Source: an uncultured Bacilli bacterium | Lineage (GTDB): Bacteria; Bacillota_I; Bacilli_A; RF39; UBA660 | Assembly: GCA_934130105.1 (NCBI GenBank) | Contig: CAKOXL010000008.1 | Span: 1 to 43,991 of the forward strand | Length of the DNA: 43,991 nt | Direction: 5' to 3' | Part shown: positions 1-7,803 of the stretch, one piece after another | Layout: each line of letters starts with the position of its first letter | Position numbering within the stretch: position 1 is the stretch's first letter | Program-made: the position numbers and the translations under genes | Notes under the pieces: model-generated | What the model was told of the DNA's origin: nothing | The model's database searches: none | The model's input: only the letters and a program-made list of their open reading frames with translations

Positions 1-16
1 CTAAGATGAAGTATAG

Positions 17-148
17 ATAAATAAAAATAATGAGTACGGTAGCGACTATCGGAATTTAAGCCTATGGAGAATAGAGGGTACTCTATCTATGAAGTAGGAA
101 ACTTGGAAGGTAACGACCAAGGCGAATAAAAATCTTAATTTTTATTCT
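17..148 (+). pseudogene. Decayed C-terminal tail of an IS200/IS605-type TnpB
   Basis: One frame (codons from 17) reads EYGSDYRNLSLWR, then EGTLSMK, a TAG at 95-97, then ETWK. From memory of the family, many TnpB/OrfB proteins end with an aromatic-Gly-Asp-Tyr-x-Arg stretch and an S-x-KQE tail; here the Gln codon of KQE would be the TAG (one C-to-T change). Upstream the frame is closed by stops at 2-4 and 14-16, so only the tail of a dead gene lies in the window. A hairpin follows directly, as expected for the right end of such an element. The assignment rests on a short motif and could be wrong. Confidence 0.38.
125..146 (+). terminator. Hairpin with T-rich tail after the tnpB remnant
   Basis: AATAAAAAT (125-133) and ATTTTTATT (138-146) form a perfect 9-bp A/T-only stem with a 4-nt loop, followed by CTTTTGTTCTTTTC. 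It may be a weak terminator or the subterminal hairpin of the IS right end. Confidence 0.4.
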
Positions 149-191
149 TTTGTTCTTTTCTTAGCTATAAAACTAGAAATTTGTTGCATTA

Positions 192-200
192 TGTTATAAA
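192..200 (+). promoter_or_regulatory. Extended -10 promoter TGTTATAAA
   Basis: TG-T-TATAAA lies 17 nt before the ATG at 218, with the SD GGTGAT in between. It matches the TGTTATAAT pattern seen in front of many genes in this window. Confidence 0.5.
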
Positions 201-217
201 ATAATTTTGGTGATAGA

Positions 218-919
218 ATGAAAAAATACTTGTTAACTACTAAAGATATGAATGAAAATTATTTTCATTTTACAAGAAAGGAAAACTTAAAGTCGATAGA
301 AATTAAGGGCTTAATTCCTAAAATTGGATTTCATGCTCAGGCTTTAGAGGTTACTAAAAAGGTTTTCTTTGTTGATGGATTGGATAATTTATTAATTTTA
401 TTTGATTGTTGGATTAATGTTTGCGAAAAGTATCCACATATACCAGGATTATTTAATATTGGTAGTTTTTTAATGCAGTATAAATGGTTTCCTAAATCAT
501 TTGTAAACTTTTATTTTAAATATACTGAACTTAATAAAATGCATAAGGTTGTGGCATACAGGTATTTTGATAAGTTTTTAAAAAAATATGTATTATTAAA
601 CGTAGATATTGTAGAAAATGTAGACTTTAGTTTTAATGATATTGATCAGATTAAAAACAAAAATTATTGTAAGGATTATTTAATAAAAGCAGGATATTCA
701 CCATTATATTCTGATTTAGAATCAAATAAAATGGATAGATGGAATTTGCATACATTTTCAGGACATGGGATAGGTGTAGATAAATTGAAATTATGTTACA
801 TAGATAATTCTTGTAGTATGTTTGATATATTGATGTTTGCTATTAAAAATACGTCAATTGATATTAAAAGTATGTGTCCTGTACTTTATGATTATTTAAA
901 AAGTAGGAAATTAGTGTAG
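218..919 (+). CDS. Hypothetical protein, possible ADP-ribosyltransferase-like (ART) fold
   Basis: A 233-residue protein with SD GGTGAT 5 nt before the ATG. Residues 15-37 read YFHFTRKENLKSIEIKGLIP. This resembles the H-x-T ... NL-x-SI ... GL segment that opens the ADP-ribosyltransferase-like fold of DarT-type and RNA 2'-phosphotransferase-type proteins, where the His contacts NAD. No clear catalytic Glu motif can be assigned by eye, and no macro-domain antitoxin gene follows, so a DarT/DarG pair is not supported. There is no signal peptide or membrane segment. It is the first gene of a same-strand run of five genes. Function is unknown and the fold is a tentative guess. Confidence 0.55.
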   Translation: MKKYLLTTKDMNENYFHFTRKENLKSIEIKGLIPKIGFHAQALEVTKKVFFVDGLDNLLILFDCWINVCEKYPHIPGLFNIGSFLMQYKWFPKSFVNFYFKYTELNKMHKVVAYRYFDKFLKKYVLLNVDIVENVDFSFNDIDQIKNKNYCKDYLIKAGYSPLYSDLESNKMDRWNLHTFSGHGIGVDKLKLCYIDNSCSMFDILMFAIKNTSIDIKSMCPVLYDYLKSRKLV

Positions 920-952
920 ATAATTTTTGATATAGAAAAAAGGGTGACATAT

Positions 953-1852
953 ATGAAAGTTTTAAGTTTAACAGAACCGTTTGCAACTTTGATTTTAAAT
1001 GGAAAGAAGCATATTGAAACAAGAAGTTGGAAAACATCATATCGTGGTTGGTTATATATACATGCTAGCATGACAAAAATGGCTAAAAAAGATGCAAATG
1101 ATAATGAATTAATGTCTCTTATAGCAGGTAAAAAATTAAATTATGGCTTTATAGTCTGTAAGTGTAATCTTGTTGATTGTATCTATATGACTAGTGAATA
1201 TGTAGAGAAAATAAAAGACAGTAATTATCAAGAATATATTTGTGGTGAATACAGTGAGGGTAGATATGCATGGATATTGGAAGATGTTAATATATTACAA
1301 ACACCAGTACCAGCAAAAGGACAACTTGGTATATGGAATTATTATGATGAATTTGAAATAATGGAATTAATGAATAAAATTGAGTATGGCTGGGTTGATA
1401 AAAATGGTAATAAGCACATTATGGATGAAAATTTTTCAGATGATTATAAATTACAGTCTCCTAAAGAAGTAATAAAAAATCAAATTGGGGTATGCTGGGA
1501 TCAAGTAGAGCTTGAAAGATATTATTTTAAAGGAACTAATTTTGATATAAGAACTTATTTTTTAGTTCATTATGATAATGATAAATGCCCAACTCATACC
1601 TTTTTAACCTTTGAAAAGAATGGCAAGTATTATTGGTTTGAACATTCTTGGAAAAAATTTAGAGGAATTCATGAATATAGCAGTTTAAAAGAATTATTAT
1701 TTGATGTTAAACAAAAGTTTATAAAGTATGAGTTAAATAATAATTATCAAGATGACAATCTTGTAATTAGGGAATATAAAAGGCCAAAATACCATATTTC
1801 AGTAGCTGAATTTTATAGTCATTGCGAAATATCAAATATAAATAACATTTGA
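953..1852 (+). CDS. ASCH-domain protein fused to a Cys/His (transglutaminase-like) domain
   Basis: Start chosen at the ATG at 953: GGGTGAC just upstream is the SD, and the GTG at 944 lies inside that SD. Product about 299 residues. Residues 1-130 look like an ASCH domain (KVLSLTEPFATLILNGKKHIETRSW, GWLYIHAS, KGQLGIWNY), an RNA/modified-nucleoside-binding fold whose YqfB members hydrolyse N4-acetylcytidine. The C-terminal half holds IGVCWDQVELER, CPTHTFLTFE and YWFEHSW, a spacing of Cys then His then acidic residue that suggests a papain/transglutaminase-like hydrolase. Both parts look complete. It sits 25 nt upstream of the nucleotidase/nucleoside-hydrolase fusion. The ASCH call is firm; the second domain is inferred from motif spacing only. 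Confidence 0.75.
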   Translation: MKVLSLTEPFATLILNGKKHIETRSWKTSYRGWLYIHASMTKMAKKDANDNELMSLIAGKKLNYGFIVCKCNLVDCIYMTSEYVEKIKDSNYQEYICGEYSEGRYAWILEDVNILQTPVPAKGQLGIWNYYDEFEIMELMNKIEYGWVDKNGNKHIMDENFSDDYKLQSPKEVIKNQIGVCWDQVELERYYFKGTNFDIRTYFLVHYDNDKCPTHTFLTFEKNGKYYWFEHSWKKFRGIHEYSSLKELLFDVKQKFIKYELNNNYQDDNLVIREYKRPKYHISVAEFYSHCEISNINNI

Positions 1853-1877
1853 TGTAAGAAGGGTGCTTGGGAAAATT

Positions 1878-3302
1878 ATGAGAATAGGGATAGATATAGA
1901 TAATGTAATAGCTAATTTTAACGATAGTTTATTAAATGAATATTTGTTACATGATAAAGAGTTAAGAAATACAGGTATTGTAAACAAAGATGTTAACTAT
2001 ATTAGAAATGGTATGTTTGATTGGACTGATGATGAAGATAAAACTTTTTATAGTAATAATATAGAAAGAATAGTAAGAAATTTAGATCTTGTTGATGGTG
2101 CTAAGGAATATATAGATAAACTTCATGATGATGGGTGTTTTATTTGTATTATTACTGGAAGAGATAATGGTGAATATAGTGATCCTTATACTATGACAAA
2201 AGAATGGCTTCATAAAAATCATATTTATTATGATGATTTGATCTTTACTGATTCTTATGATAAACATGCTAAGACATTAAAATGTATAGAGTATGATATT
2301 GATATTCTAATTGATGATTCAGTTCGTATATGTAGTGATTGCATTGATAATGGCGTAACCGCTATTTTAATGGATACTAAATATAACAGATACGCTAATA
2401 TCAAAAGAGTTAAAGGTTGGAAAGAATTTTATGAATATATTAGAAACTATCAAAAAAATAAAATTAATGTCATATTAGATACAGATATTTATAATGAGTG
2501 TGATGATGAGTTTGTACTTGTATATATGTTAAAAAGTCAGGATTTATTTAATGTTCAGGCTATTACAATTGCTCCATATTCTCATAAAACAAGAAATGTA
2601 TCAGTTAAAGATGGCCAAGAGTTAAGTTATAATGAAACATTAAAGCTTTGTAAATGGTTAAATTTTGATATTAGAAACAAAGTATTTAAAGGTGCAACTG
2701 ATTACATGCAAAATGGGTATTATGAGGATAATGAAGCAGTTAATAAAATAATAGAAATTGCCTTAAAGAATGATAAAACCTATATTATGGCAATAGGTGC
2801 AATTACTAATATTGCACTTGCTATAAAAAAAGAACCTAGAATAATTGATAAAATAGAAGTTGTTTGGTTAGGCGGAAATGAGTTAGGTTATAAAGATAAT
2901 TTAGAATATAATTTTAGGCAGGATATTGAAGCTATTAAAACGGTATTTGAATCTAAAGTTAATATTACTGTATTACCTTGTAGAGATGTTGTATCAGAGT
3001 TAAAGATTGATATTAATGAATTAAGAGAAAACTTAGCTAATAGATCTAAGGTTTGTGATTACTTAATTGATAGATTTTATAATGATGGTTATCATGGTAT
3101 ACAAGAAGCAAGGGTAATATGGGATATAGCAGTAATTGCATATATGATAAATAAAAATTGGTTTGAGATAAAGAAAATAAGTTGTCCTAATATAAGAGAA
3201 GATACATCATATGAAGTAACTGATAATAGACATAGTATTACTTTTGTTACTAAATTGAATAGAGATAAAATATACGAAGATTTATTTAGAAAGTTGGTTT
3301 AA
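1878..3302 (+). CDS. Fusion of HAD 5'(3')-deoxyribonucleotidase and inosine/uridine-type nucleoside hydrolase
   Basis: About 475 residues. The start at 1878 places the HAD motif at the N-terminus, as in the family; the GTG at 1863 has no room for an SD. Residues 1-195 form a NT5C-like HAD phosphatase: GIDIDNVIANF (DxD nucleophile motif), IITGRD (motif II), K in TKEWL, and DILIDDSV (motif IV). From about residue 200 a nucleoside hydrolase begins: INVILDTDIYNECDDEFVL is the Ca-binding DTDxxxxxDD signature, later AIGAITNIALA and a WDIAVIAYM segment near the end that carries the last Asp ligand. The pair would take a (deoxy)nucleoside monophosphate to nucleoside and then to base plus ribose in one polypeptide. 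That coupling is inference; the two folds are clear. Confidence 0.85.
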   Translation: MRIGIDIDNVIANFNDSLLNEYLLHDKELRNTGIVNKDVNYIRNGMFDWTDDEDKTFYSNNIERIVRNLDLVDGAKEYIDKLHDDGCFICIITGRDNGEYSDPYTMTKEWLHKNHIYYDDLIFTDSYDKHAKTLKCIEYDIDILIDDSVRICSDCIDNGVTAILMDTKYNRYANIKRVKGWKEFYEYIRNYQKNKINVILDTDIYNECDDEFVLVYMLKSQDLFNVQAITIAPYSHKTRNVSVKDGQELSYNETLKLCKWLNFDIRNKVFKGATDYMQNGYYEDNEAVNKIIEIALKNDKTYIMAIGAITNIALAIKKEPRIIDKIEVVWLGGNELGYKDNLEYNFRQDIEAIKTVFESKVNITVLPCRDVVSELKIDINELRENLANRSKVCDYLIDRFYNDGYHGIQEARVIWDIAVIAYMINKNWFEIKKISCPNIREDTSYEVTDNRHSITFVTKLNRDKIYEDLFRKLV

Positions 3303-3303
3303 T

Positions 3304-3837
3304 ATGAAATTATATGTAATTAGACATGGTAGAACAAATTGTAATGATCAAGAAAAATATAACGGAAAACTAGATGAAGATATTAATGCAATTGGTATAG
3401 AACAAGCAAGGTTAGCAAGTAAAGAGGTAGAAAAATTAAATATTGATTTAATAATATGTTCACCTTTATTAAGAACAAGGCATACTTGTGATATTATCAA
3501 TGTTAATAATATACCCGTTATTTATGATAAAAGATTAGAAGAAAGAGACTGTGGTAAATTAACAAATGAAAAATTAGGGGAATTTTATTATACTGATTAT
3601 TGGAATTATTATTCAAATAAAAAAGTTGAGGGTTTAGAAACAATTTCTGAATTATTTAAAAGAGTAGCATCTTTTTTAGATGAGGTTAAGGAAAAATATA
3701 AGGATAAGAATGTTTTGCTTGTAACTCATGGTGGTGTTGCAAGAGGAGTATATTTTTATTTTAATAGAATTCCTGAAGATGGAAAGTTAGAAAATTTTGG
3801 TTCAAGTAATTGTGGGATAAAGGAGTATGAATTATGA
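3304..3837 (+). CDS. Histidine phosphatase (phosphoglycerate-mutase-like) family protein
   Basis: A 177-residue single-domain member. The catalytic phospho-His is in LYVIRHGRTNCN (RHG motif). The second Arg is in SPLLRTRHT, the acidic residue in LEERDCG, and the second His in VTHGGVARG. Length and motif order fit the GpmB/CobC-like branch of small phosphatases. The substrate cannot be told from sequence. It begins one base after the stop of the fusion gene and overlaps the next gene by 4 nt (ATGA), so it is translationally coupled in the operon. A small phosphorylated metabolite from the nucleotide/sugar pathway is a reasonable but unproven substrate. Confidence 0.85.
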   Translation: MKLYVIRHGRTNCNDQEKYNGKLDEDINAIGIEQARLASKEVEKLNIDLIICSPLLRTRHTCDIINVNNIPVIYDKRLEERDCGKLTNEKLGEFYYTDYWNYYSNKKVEGLETISELFKRVASFLDEVKEKYKDKNVLLVTHGGVARGVYFYFNRIPEDGKLENFGSSNCGIKEYEL

Positions 3838-4442
3838 GATTAACAAGCAAAGATGCAAGGAATCTATTAGAAGAAGAAAGAAAAAAATCAAATGATGATA
3901 GATGGATAGAACATTGCATATGTGTTGGAGATAGTGCTGGTAGAATTGCTAAAGCATTAAATGAGAAGGGCTATGATGTAGATATAGACAAGACAATAAC
4001 ACTTGGCTATTTACATGATATTGGTAAATATAACGGTGAATCTCATGGACATGTTATGAGAGGATATGAATATTTAAAAAACAAGGGGTATGATGATGAA
4101 TATTGTTATATATGTTTAACTCATTCATATTTAAATAATGATATTGTGTGTACTGCTTCTGGTGTACCAAACCCACAGGATAATCCCTTTTTAACTGACT
4201 TTATAAAAAATCATAAATATACTGTAGAAGAAAAATTGATAAATTTATGCGACTTGATGTGCCCACAGGGTAATAAAATATTTACAGTTGATAAAAGGTT
4301 AATCGATATTATGATTAGAAAGGGTGCATACTCTAATACACAGTATCATATTAAAGAAACATATAAGTTAAAGGAATATTTTGATTCTTTACTTGGGTAT
4401 AATTTGTATGATTTATTTCCTGAAATAAAAGAAAATCTATAA
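3834..4442 (+). CDS. HD-domain hydrolase
   Basis: A 202-residue metal-dependent phosphohydrolase of the HD superfamily. The ligand set is visible: His in WIEHCICVGDSAG, the HD pair in GYLHDIGKYNGESHGHV, and a distal Asp in LINLCDLM. It has the HDIG-like sequence of small HD proteins acting on nucleotides or other phosphoesters, without the long C-terminus of dGTPases. Its ATG overlaps the stop of the histidine phosphatase. It is the last gene of the first operon and is followed by a decayed stretch. A substrate is not identifiable. Confidence 0.82.
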   Translation: MRLTSKDARNLLEEERKKSNDDRWIEHCICVGDSAGRIAKALNEKGYDVDIDKTITLGYLHDIGKYNGESHGHVMRGYEYLKNKGYDDEYCYICLTHSYLNNDIVCTASGVPNPQDNPFLTDFIKNHKYTVEEKLINLCDLMCPQGNKIFTVDKRLIDIMIRKGAYSNTQYHIKETYKLKEYFDSLLGYNLYDLFPEIKENL

Positions 4443-4447
4443 TAATA

Positions 4448-4456
4448 TGGTATAAT
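4448..4456 (+). promoter_or_regulatory. Extended -10 promoter TGGTATAAT
   Basis: TG-G-TATAAT sits just after the HD gene and upstream of a 16-codon broken reading frame (GTG 4466 to TAG 4514-4516). It probably once drove the decayed gene at 4581-4796 and may now serve the metallopeptidase gene. Confidence 0.4.
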
Positions 4457-4580
4457 TTTCTATGGGTGACAATCGTAAAAGATATTAAAAGTATTGTATA
4501 TATGATTGATGGCTAGTCGTTAATTATTAATATAAGTTAAAAAAATCAAATTATATATAAAAATATTTCGTATTTAATAA

Positions 4581-4796
4581 GTAAAGAAAAAAATTAAATA
4601 TTTAAGGAATCTTTTTGATATTATTGATAATTGGGATAAAGAGTATATTAATACAAAGATGACTGATAACAGTAGTTGGAATTTATCTATTATTTATTCT
4701 AATGGCGGTAAAAAAGAATATAGAGGTAAATTATGTTATCCTAACAATTTTGAAGTTTTTGAAAGACTTAATAAAGAATTAATTGACGAGGTGTAA
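4581..4796 (+). pseudogene. C-terminal remnant of a small conserved hypothetical protein
   Basis: An open frame without a start, preceded by TAA codons at 4575-4580, reads LFDIIDNWDKEYINTKM, then SSWNLSIIYSNGGKKEYRGK, CYPNNFEVFERL and ends at TAA 4794-4796. The pattern W-x2-EY ... W-x-L-x-I ... G ... YP-x-NF-x-x-F resembles the tail of a known type of Firmicutes hypothetical protein (recognised from memory, no family number claimed). Upstream, 4443-4580 holds a promoter and a 16-codon fragment only. The stop region supplies the SD (GAGGTG) of the next gene. The whole 355-nt gap thus looks like a gene lost by decay. Confidence 0.5.
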
Positions 4797-4797
4797 A

Positions 4798-6612
4798 ATG
4801 GTTGATTTAAGTATTGATGTTGAAAAACTATTACCGTTTGTAGTTGATGCATTTACTACTGTGTATGGTGATGAGTATCATGATATTATTTTAAAAAAAA
4901 TGAAAAATGCCTTCGTAATCCAATATTATGATATTGAGGGGTTAGATGATTATATATCATTTATTAAAGGTTGTAAAAGGCGAGAGTATGCCATTAAGTT
5001 TTTAGATGGAATTGGTATAGATATAGAAAAATATAAAAAAGCTAATTATTTACAACCATTGGATAGTAAAATTGAAAAGATATTAGAATATTATATGAAG
5101 AGCTCATATCTTGGATTTAATAAAAATACTGATTATTGGGTTCCACTTCAAGCATTTAAGTCTGATAATGCTGAAAACCCTGATATACTTTTGGCAAATA
5201 AAATTAAAATAATTAACTATCTTCTTGATAATGGATATGAGCAAATAACTAAAGAAAACTTTGATTTATTTATTGAGACTGAAGAATATCATAAGGTATT
5301 AGAAAAAGTTGATGAACTTAATATGGTTTATGAACAGTTATTATCAGAATATAGAGAGTGGGAAGAAAAACTTCGACCTTATGAACAATTTGTAGAATCC
5401 GAAACAAAAAGGAAAAAAGAAATTTTGAGGAGAAACAAAATACTATTTTTTATGGATATTTATTCAAAGTTACCACTCACTATAAGAAAGGCTATTTCCG
5501 ATAAATCCTTAGAAGAAAAAATTAATATTATTTTAGGTTTTTCTGATATTAGTTCAGCAACCTTTATTGAATCGTTTGGCTCTGATAAAATGAAACAATT
5601 GAAATCTAAAGATGTTAGTCTTGATGATAAATCTTTTATTATTTCCTTACAGGCAAATTTTTTAAGAAATATAGGCCTTGATGTAATTGATAAATATTCG
5701 TCTTATATGGTTTATCTAAGTGATGAAGATGTAGATGATTATTTGAAATTTTTAAATCAAGATAACATAAAAAAATATATACCTTCAAGTGATTTAGTTA
5801 GCTATATAGCTATATCTAGAGAAAATAGATATGAAGAAGCAATTAGAGAATATTATATGACTAGAGGAGATTTTACAAATATAAAAAAGGATTTTAGTGA
5901 TGATGATAGTTTAGAATATATTTATGAAAGAGTAAGAAATAAAAGTGTATGTATTGATGGCTTGAGTGTAATTAATGATGATAACTGGCCTATGTCTTTA
6001 ATGTTTTATACAATAAGGACTTTTTCTTGCGGTAGTTTATTTCATGTTTTTATGCATGAATGTGGCCATATTATAGATCTAAATTCGGAGCGGACTGGTT
6101 TTGAATCTTTTAATGATTTTACTTATAATTCTATAAATAATCCATATGATGAATGTTTTCGTAAATATGAAAAATTTAATGAAGCATTAAATGATATTTT
6201 TACAATTGAAGCAGTTGAATTGTTACATAATCAGGGTATATATTTAATTGAACCACAAGAATTTACTTTATTAGATGCAAGTGAAATTAATACTGCATCA
6301 ATTACTAAAAATTTATTACAACCGTTATTAGCTAAATTTAGAAAACAAGTTACTAGTGCTAAAATAAAGGCAGATCGCAGTGAACTTATAAGGTATATAG
6401 GAAATGATAACTTTGAAGAATTAGTTGATGTGGTTAATAAGGTTGATTATCTTTCACGAAATGGAGTTACTTCTAAATTAGATACATCACCAGAAGATGA
6501 AATGGTTAAAGAATATTTTGAGCAAGTAGAAAGAGCTAAGAGAATATATCGTAATATTGATGATTATTATAGTGATAATGTTGGTTATTTAATGACTTAT
6601 CCGAAAAAGTAA
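4798..6612 (+). CDS. Putative zinc metallopeptidase with HECGH motif, family unassigned
   Basis: Start is the ATG at 4798 with SD GAGGTG; an in-frame TTG at 4783 precedes the SD. Product 604 residues, no signal peptide, no membrane segment. His420-Glu-Cys-Gly-His424 is an HExxH zinc motif (FHVFMHECGHII), and FNEALNDIF about 38 residues later supplies Glu462 as a likely third ligand, the gluzincin arrangement. Large helical N-terminal portion with a charged, coiled-coil-like stretch at about 165-225 (EKVDELNMVYEQLLSEY). Overall size and layout recall M3-type oligopeptidases, but the M3 signature is not obvious. The cytosolic substrate is unknown. It is a monocistronic gene in the accessory island. 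Confidence 0.7.
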   Translation: MVDLSIDVEKLLPFVVDAFTTVYGDEYHDIILKKMKNAFVIQYYDIEGLDDYISFIKGCKRREYAIKFLDGIGIDIEKYKKANYLQPLDSKIEKILEYYMKSSYLGFNKNTDYWVPLQAFKSDNAENPDILLANKIKIINYLLDNGYEQITKENFDLFIETEEYHKVLEKVDELNMVYEQLLSEYREWEEKLRPYEQFVESETKRKKEILRRNKILFFMDIYSKLPLTIRKAISDKSLEEKINIILGFSDISSATFIESFGSDKMKQLKSKDVSLDDKSFIISLQANFLRNIGLDVIDKYSSYMVYLSDEDVDDYLKFLNQDNIKKYIPSSDLVSYIAISRENRYEEAIREYYMTRGDFTNIKKDFSDDDSLEYIYERVRNKSVCIDGLSVINDDNWPMSLMFYTIRTFSCGSLFHVFMHECGHIIDLNSERTGFESFNDFTYNSINNPYDECFRKYEKFNEALNDIFTIEAVELLHNQGIYLIEPQEFTLLDASEINTASITKNLLQPLLAKFRKQVTSAKIKADRSELIRYIGNDNFEELVDVVNKVDYLSRNGVTSKLDTSPEDEMVKEYFEQVERAKRIYRNIDDYYSDNVGYLMTYPKK

Positions 6613-6802
6613 ATAAAATATATTTTAATATTTAATAGAAATAAGATATAGAGGTAACAATTTATATTCATTTTTTAATAAAATTGTAAAGTCGATTTAA
6701 GATGATTTTAATTATTTCTTTTGATATATTGAAAAACTATATTACATATTACTAGTACCTAATATATATTAAAAAATCATATTAACTAAGGAGGAAAAAT
6801 TT

Positions 6803-7690
6803 ATGAAAGATGATTTGATATATTCAACTACAACAAGATCTGTAGGTGAAAGAAATAACATTGCTAATTTCAAACTAGGAATAGAAAGAATAGAAAACTC
6901 TAAATTTAATTATGCCAATTTAAATTTTTGTGAAATACCAGAATTGCTTGATAGATATAATTATGAAGAAATATTTAATGACTTAATTGATTTTTTAAAT
7001 ACTTCATCTATTACATTTAACATAGCACATGCACCAATTCATTATTCGTTTTTCTTTAATGCCTACTATGATAGAACTGATATTGATATATTAAAGAATA
7101 GAATATTAAAAGCAATTGATATTTCAAAAAAAGTAGGCGTTAAGAAAATAGTAATTCATGTAGGCACATATTTAGATGAAAATTATAACTATGATATAGA
7201 AAAATCTATTGAACACAATATAGAGTATCTTGAACCATTCGTAAAAAAAGCTTCTGAAAATAATATTTTAATTGCTATTGAAAATGGTACCCAAATGAAA
7301 ACTGATGGATCACTATTTAAAAATACAGCTCCATATATAGATGAACTTCTAGAAATAGTTGAATATTATAATAAAAAGTATAAAAGAAAAGTTATGGGTA
7401 TTTGCTTTGATTTTGGACATGCAAATGTTGGTAATTTAGATATATACAATGAAATAATTAAAATTGGTGATAAATTAATTGTTACTCATATACATGATAA
7501 TTATGGTACAGATTCTCATAATCAACCATTTGATGGAACTATAAATTGGACAAATGTTAGAAAAGCATTAGCAGATATTAATTATAATGGAGAATTAACA
7601 TCGGAAGTAAGATATACAACTGAGGAGCTTTTAGACTCAACTAATATTAATAAAACTTATGATTTAATTCAAAAAATACACCAGGGATGA
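6803..7690 (+). CDS. Sugar-phosphate isomerase/endonuclease-IV-like TIM barrel protein
   Basis: A 295-residue protein with a strong SD (AAGGAGG) and a 190-nt A/T-rich upstream gap. Barrel motifs appear in order: FNIAHAPIHYSFF, IVIHVGTYLD, IAIENGTQMK, GICFDFGHANVGN, THIHDNYGTDSHNQPFDGTINW and ELTSEVRY. These are the metal-binding His/Glu/Asp positions of the xylose-isomerase-like superfamily (AP endonuclease family 2). Unlike the true Nfo at 15941 it lacks the HPG and NIGFG pattern, so it is more likely a sugar isomerase/epimerase than a DNA repair enzyme. Its neighbours are nucleotide and nucleic-acid enzymes, so ribose or base-derived sugars are possible substrates, but this is inference. 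Confidence 0.8.
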   Translation: MKDDLIYSTTTRSVGERNNIANFKLGIERIENSKFNYANLNFCEIPELLDRYNYEEIFNDLIDFLNTSSITFNIAHAPIHYSFFFNAYYDRTDIDILKNRILKAIDISKKVGVKKIVIHVGTYLDENYNYDIEKSIEHNIEYLEPFVKKASENNILIAIENGTQMKTDGSLFKNTAPYIDELLEIVEYYNKKYKRKVMGICFDFGHANVGNLDIYNEIIKIGDKLIVTHIHDNYGTDSHNQPFDGTINWTNVRKALADINYNGELTSEVRYTTEELLDSTNINKTYDLIQKIHQG

Positions 7691-7757
7691 TAAAAAAATA
7701 TGTATTGCATGAAATATCATGAATAATATAATTGAAATGGATAAAATGTATTTAATG

Positions 7758-7763
7758 TATAAT
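7758..7763 (+). promoter_or_regulatory. -10 box TATAAT
   Basis: TATAAT preceded directly by TG, about 40 nt before the ATG at 7804; SD is AGGAGATAGC. A plausible promoter for the glycosylase-like/yjjX pair. Confidence 0.4.
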
Positions 7764-7803
7764 TAAAGTAGTCTTATGACTTAAATTTTATTAGGAGATA
7801 GCA

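Noticed and set aside
95..97. TAG read as glutamine in a recoded genome
   Set aside because: Many intact genes here end with TAG and none has internal TAG; a decayed tnpB explains it better.
218..919. DarT-type toxin-antitoxin system
   Set aside because: Only a short N-terminal similarity is seen, and the next gene encodes ASCH, not a macro-domain antitoxin.
6803..7690. A second endonuclease IV
   Set aside because: The zinc-ligand pattern of true Nfo (HPG, NIGFG) is absent; sugar isomerase-like motifs fit better.
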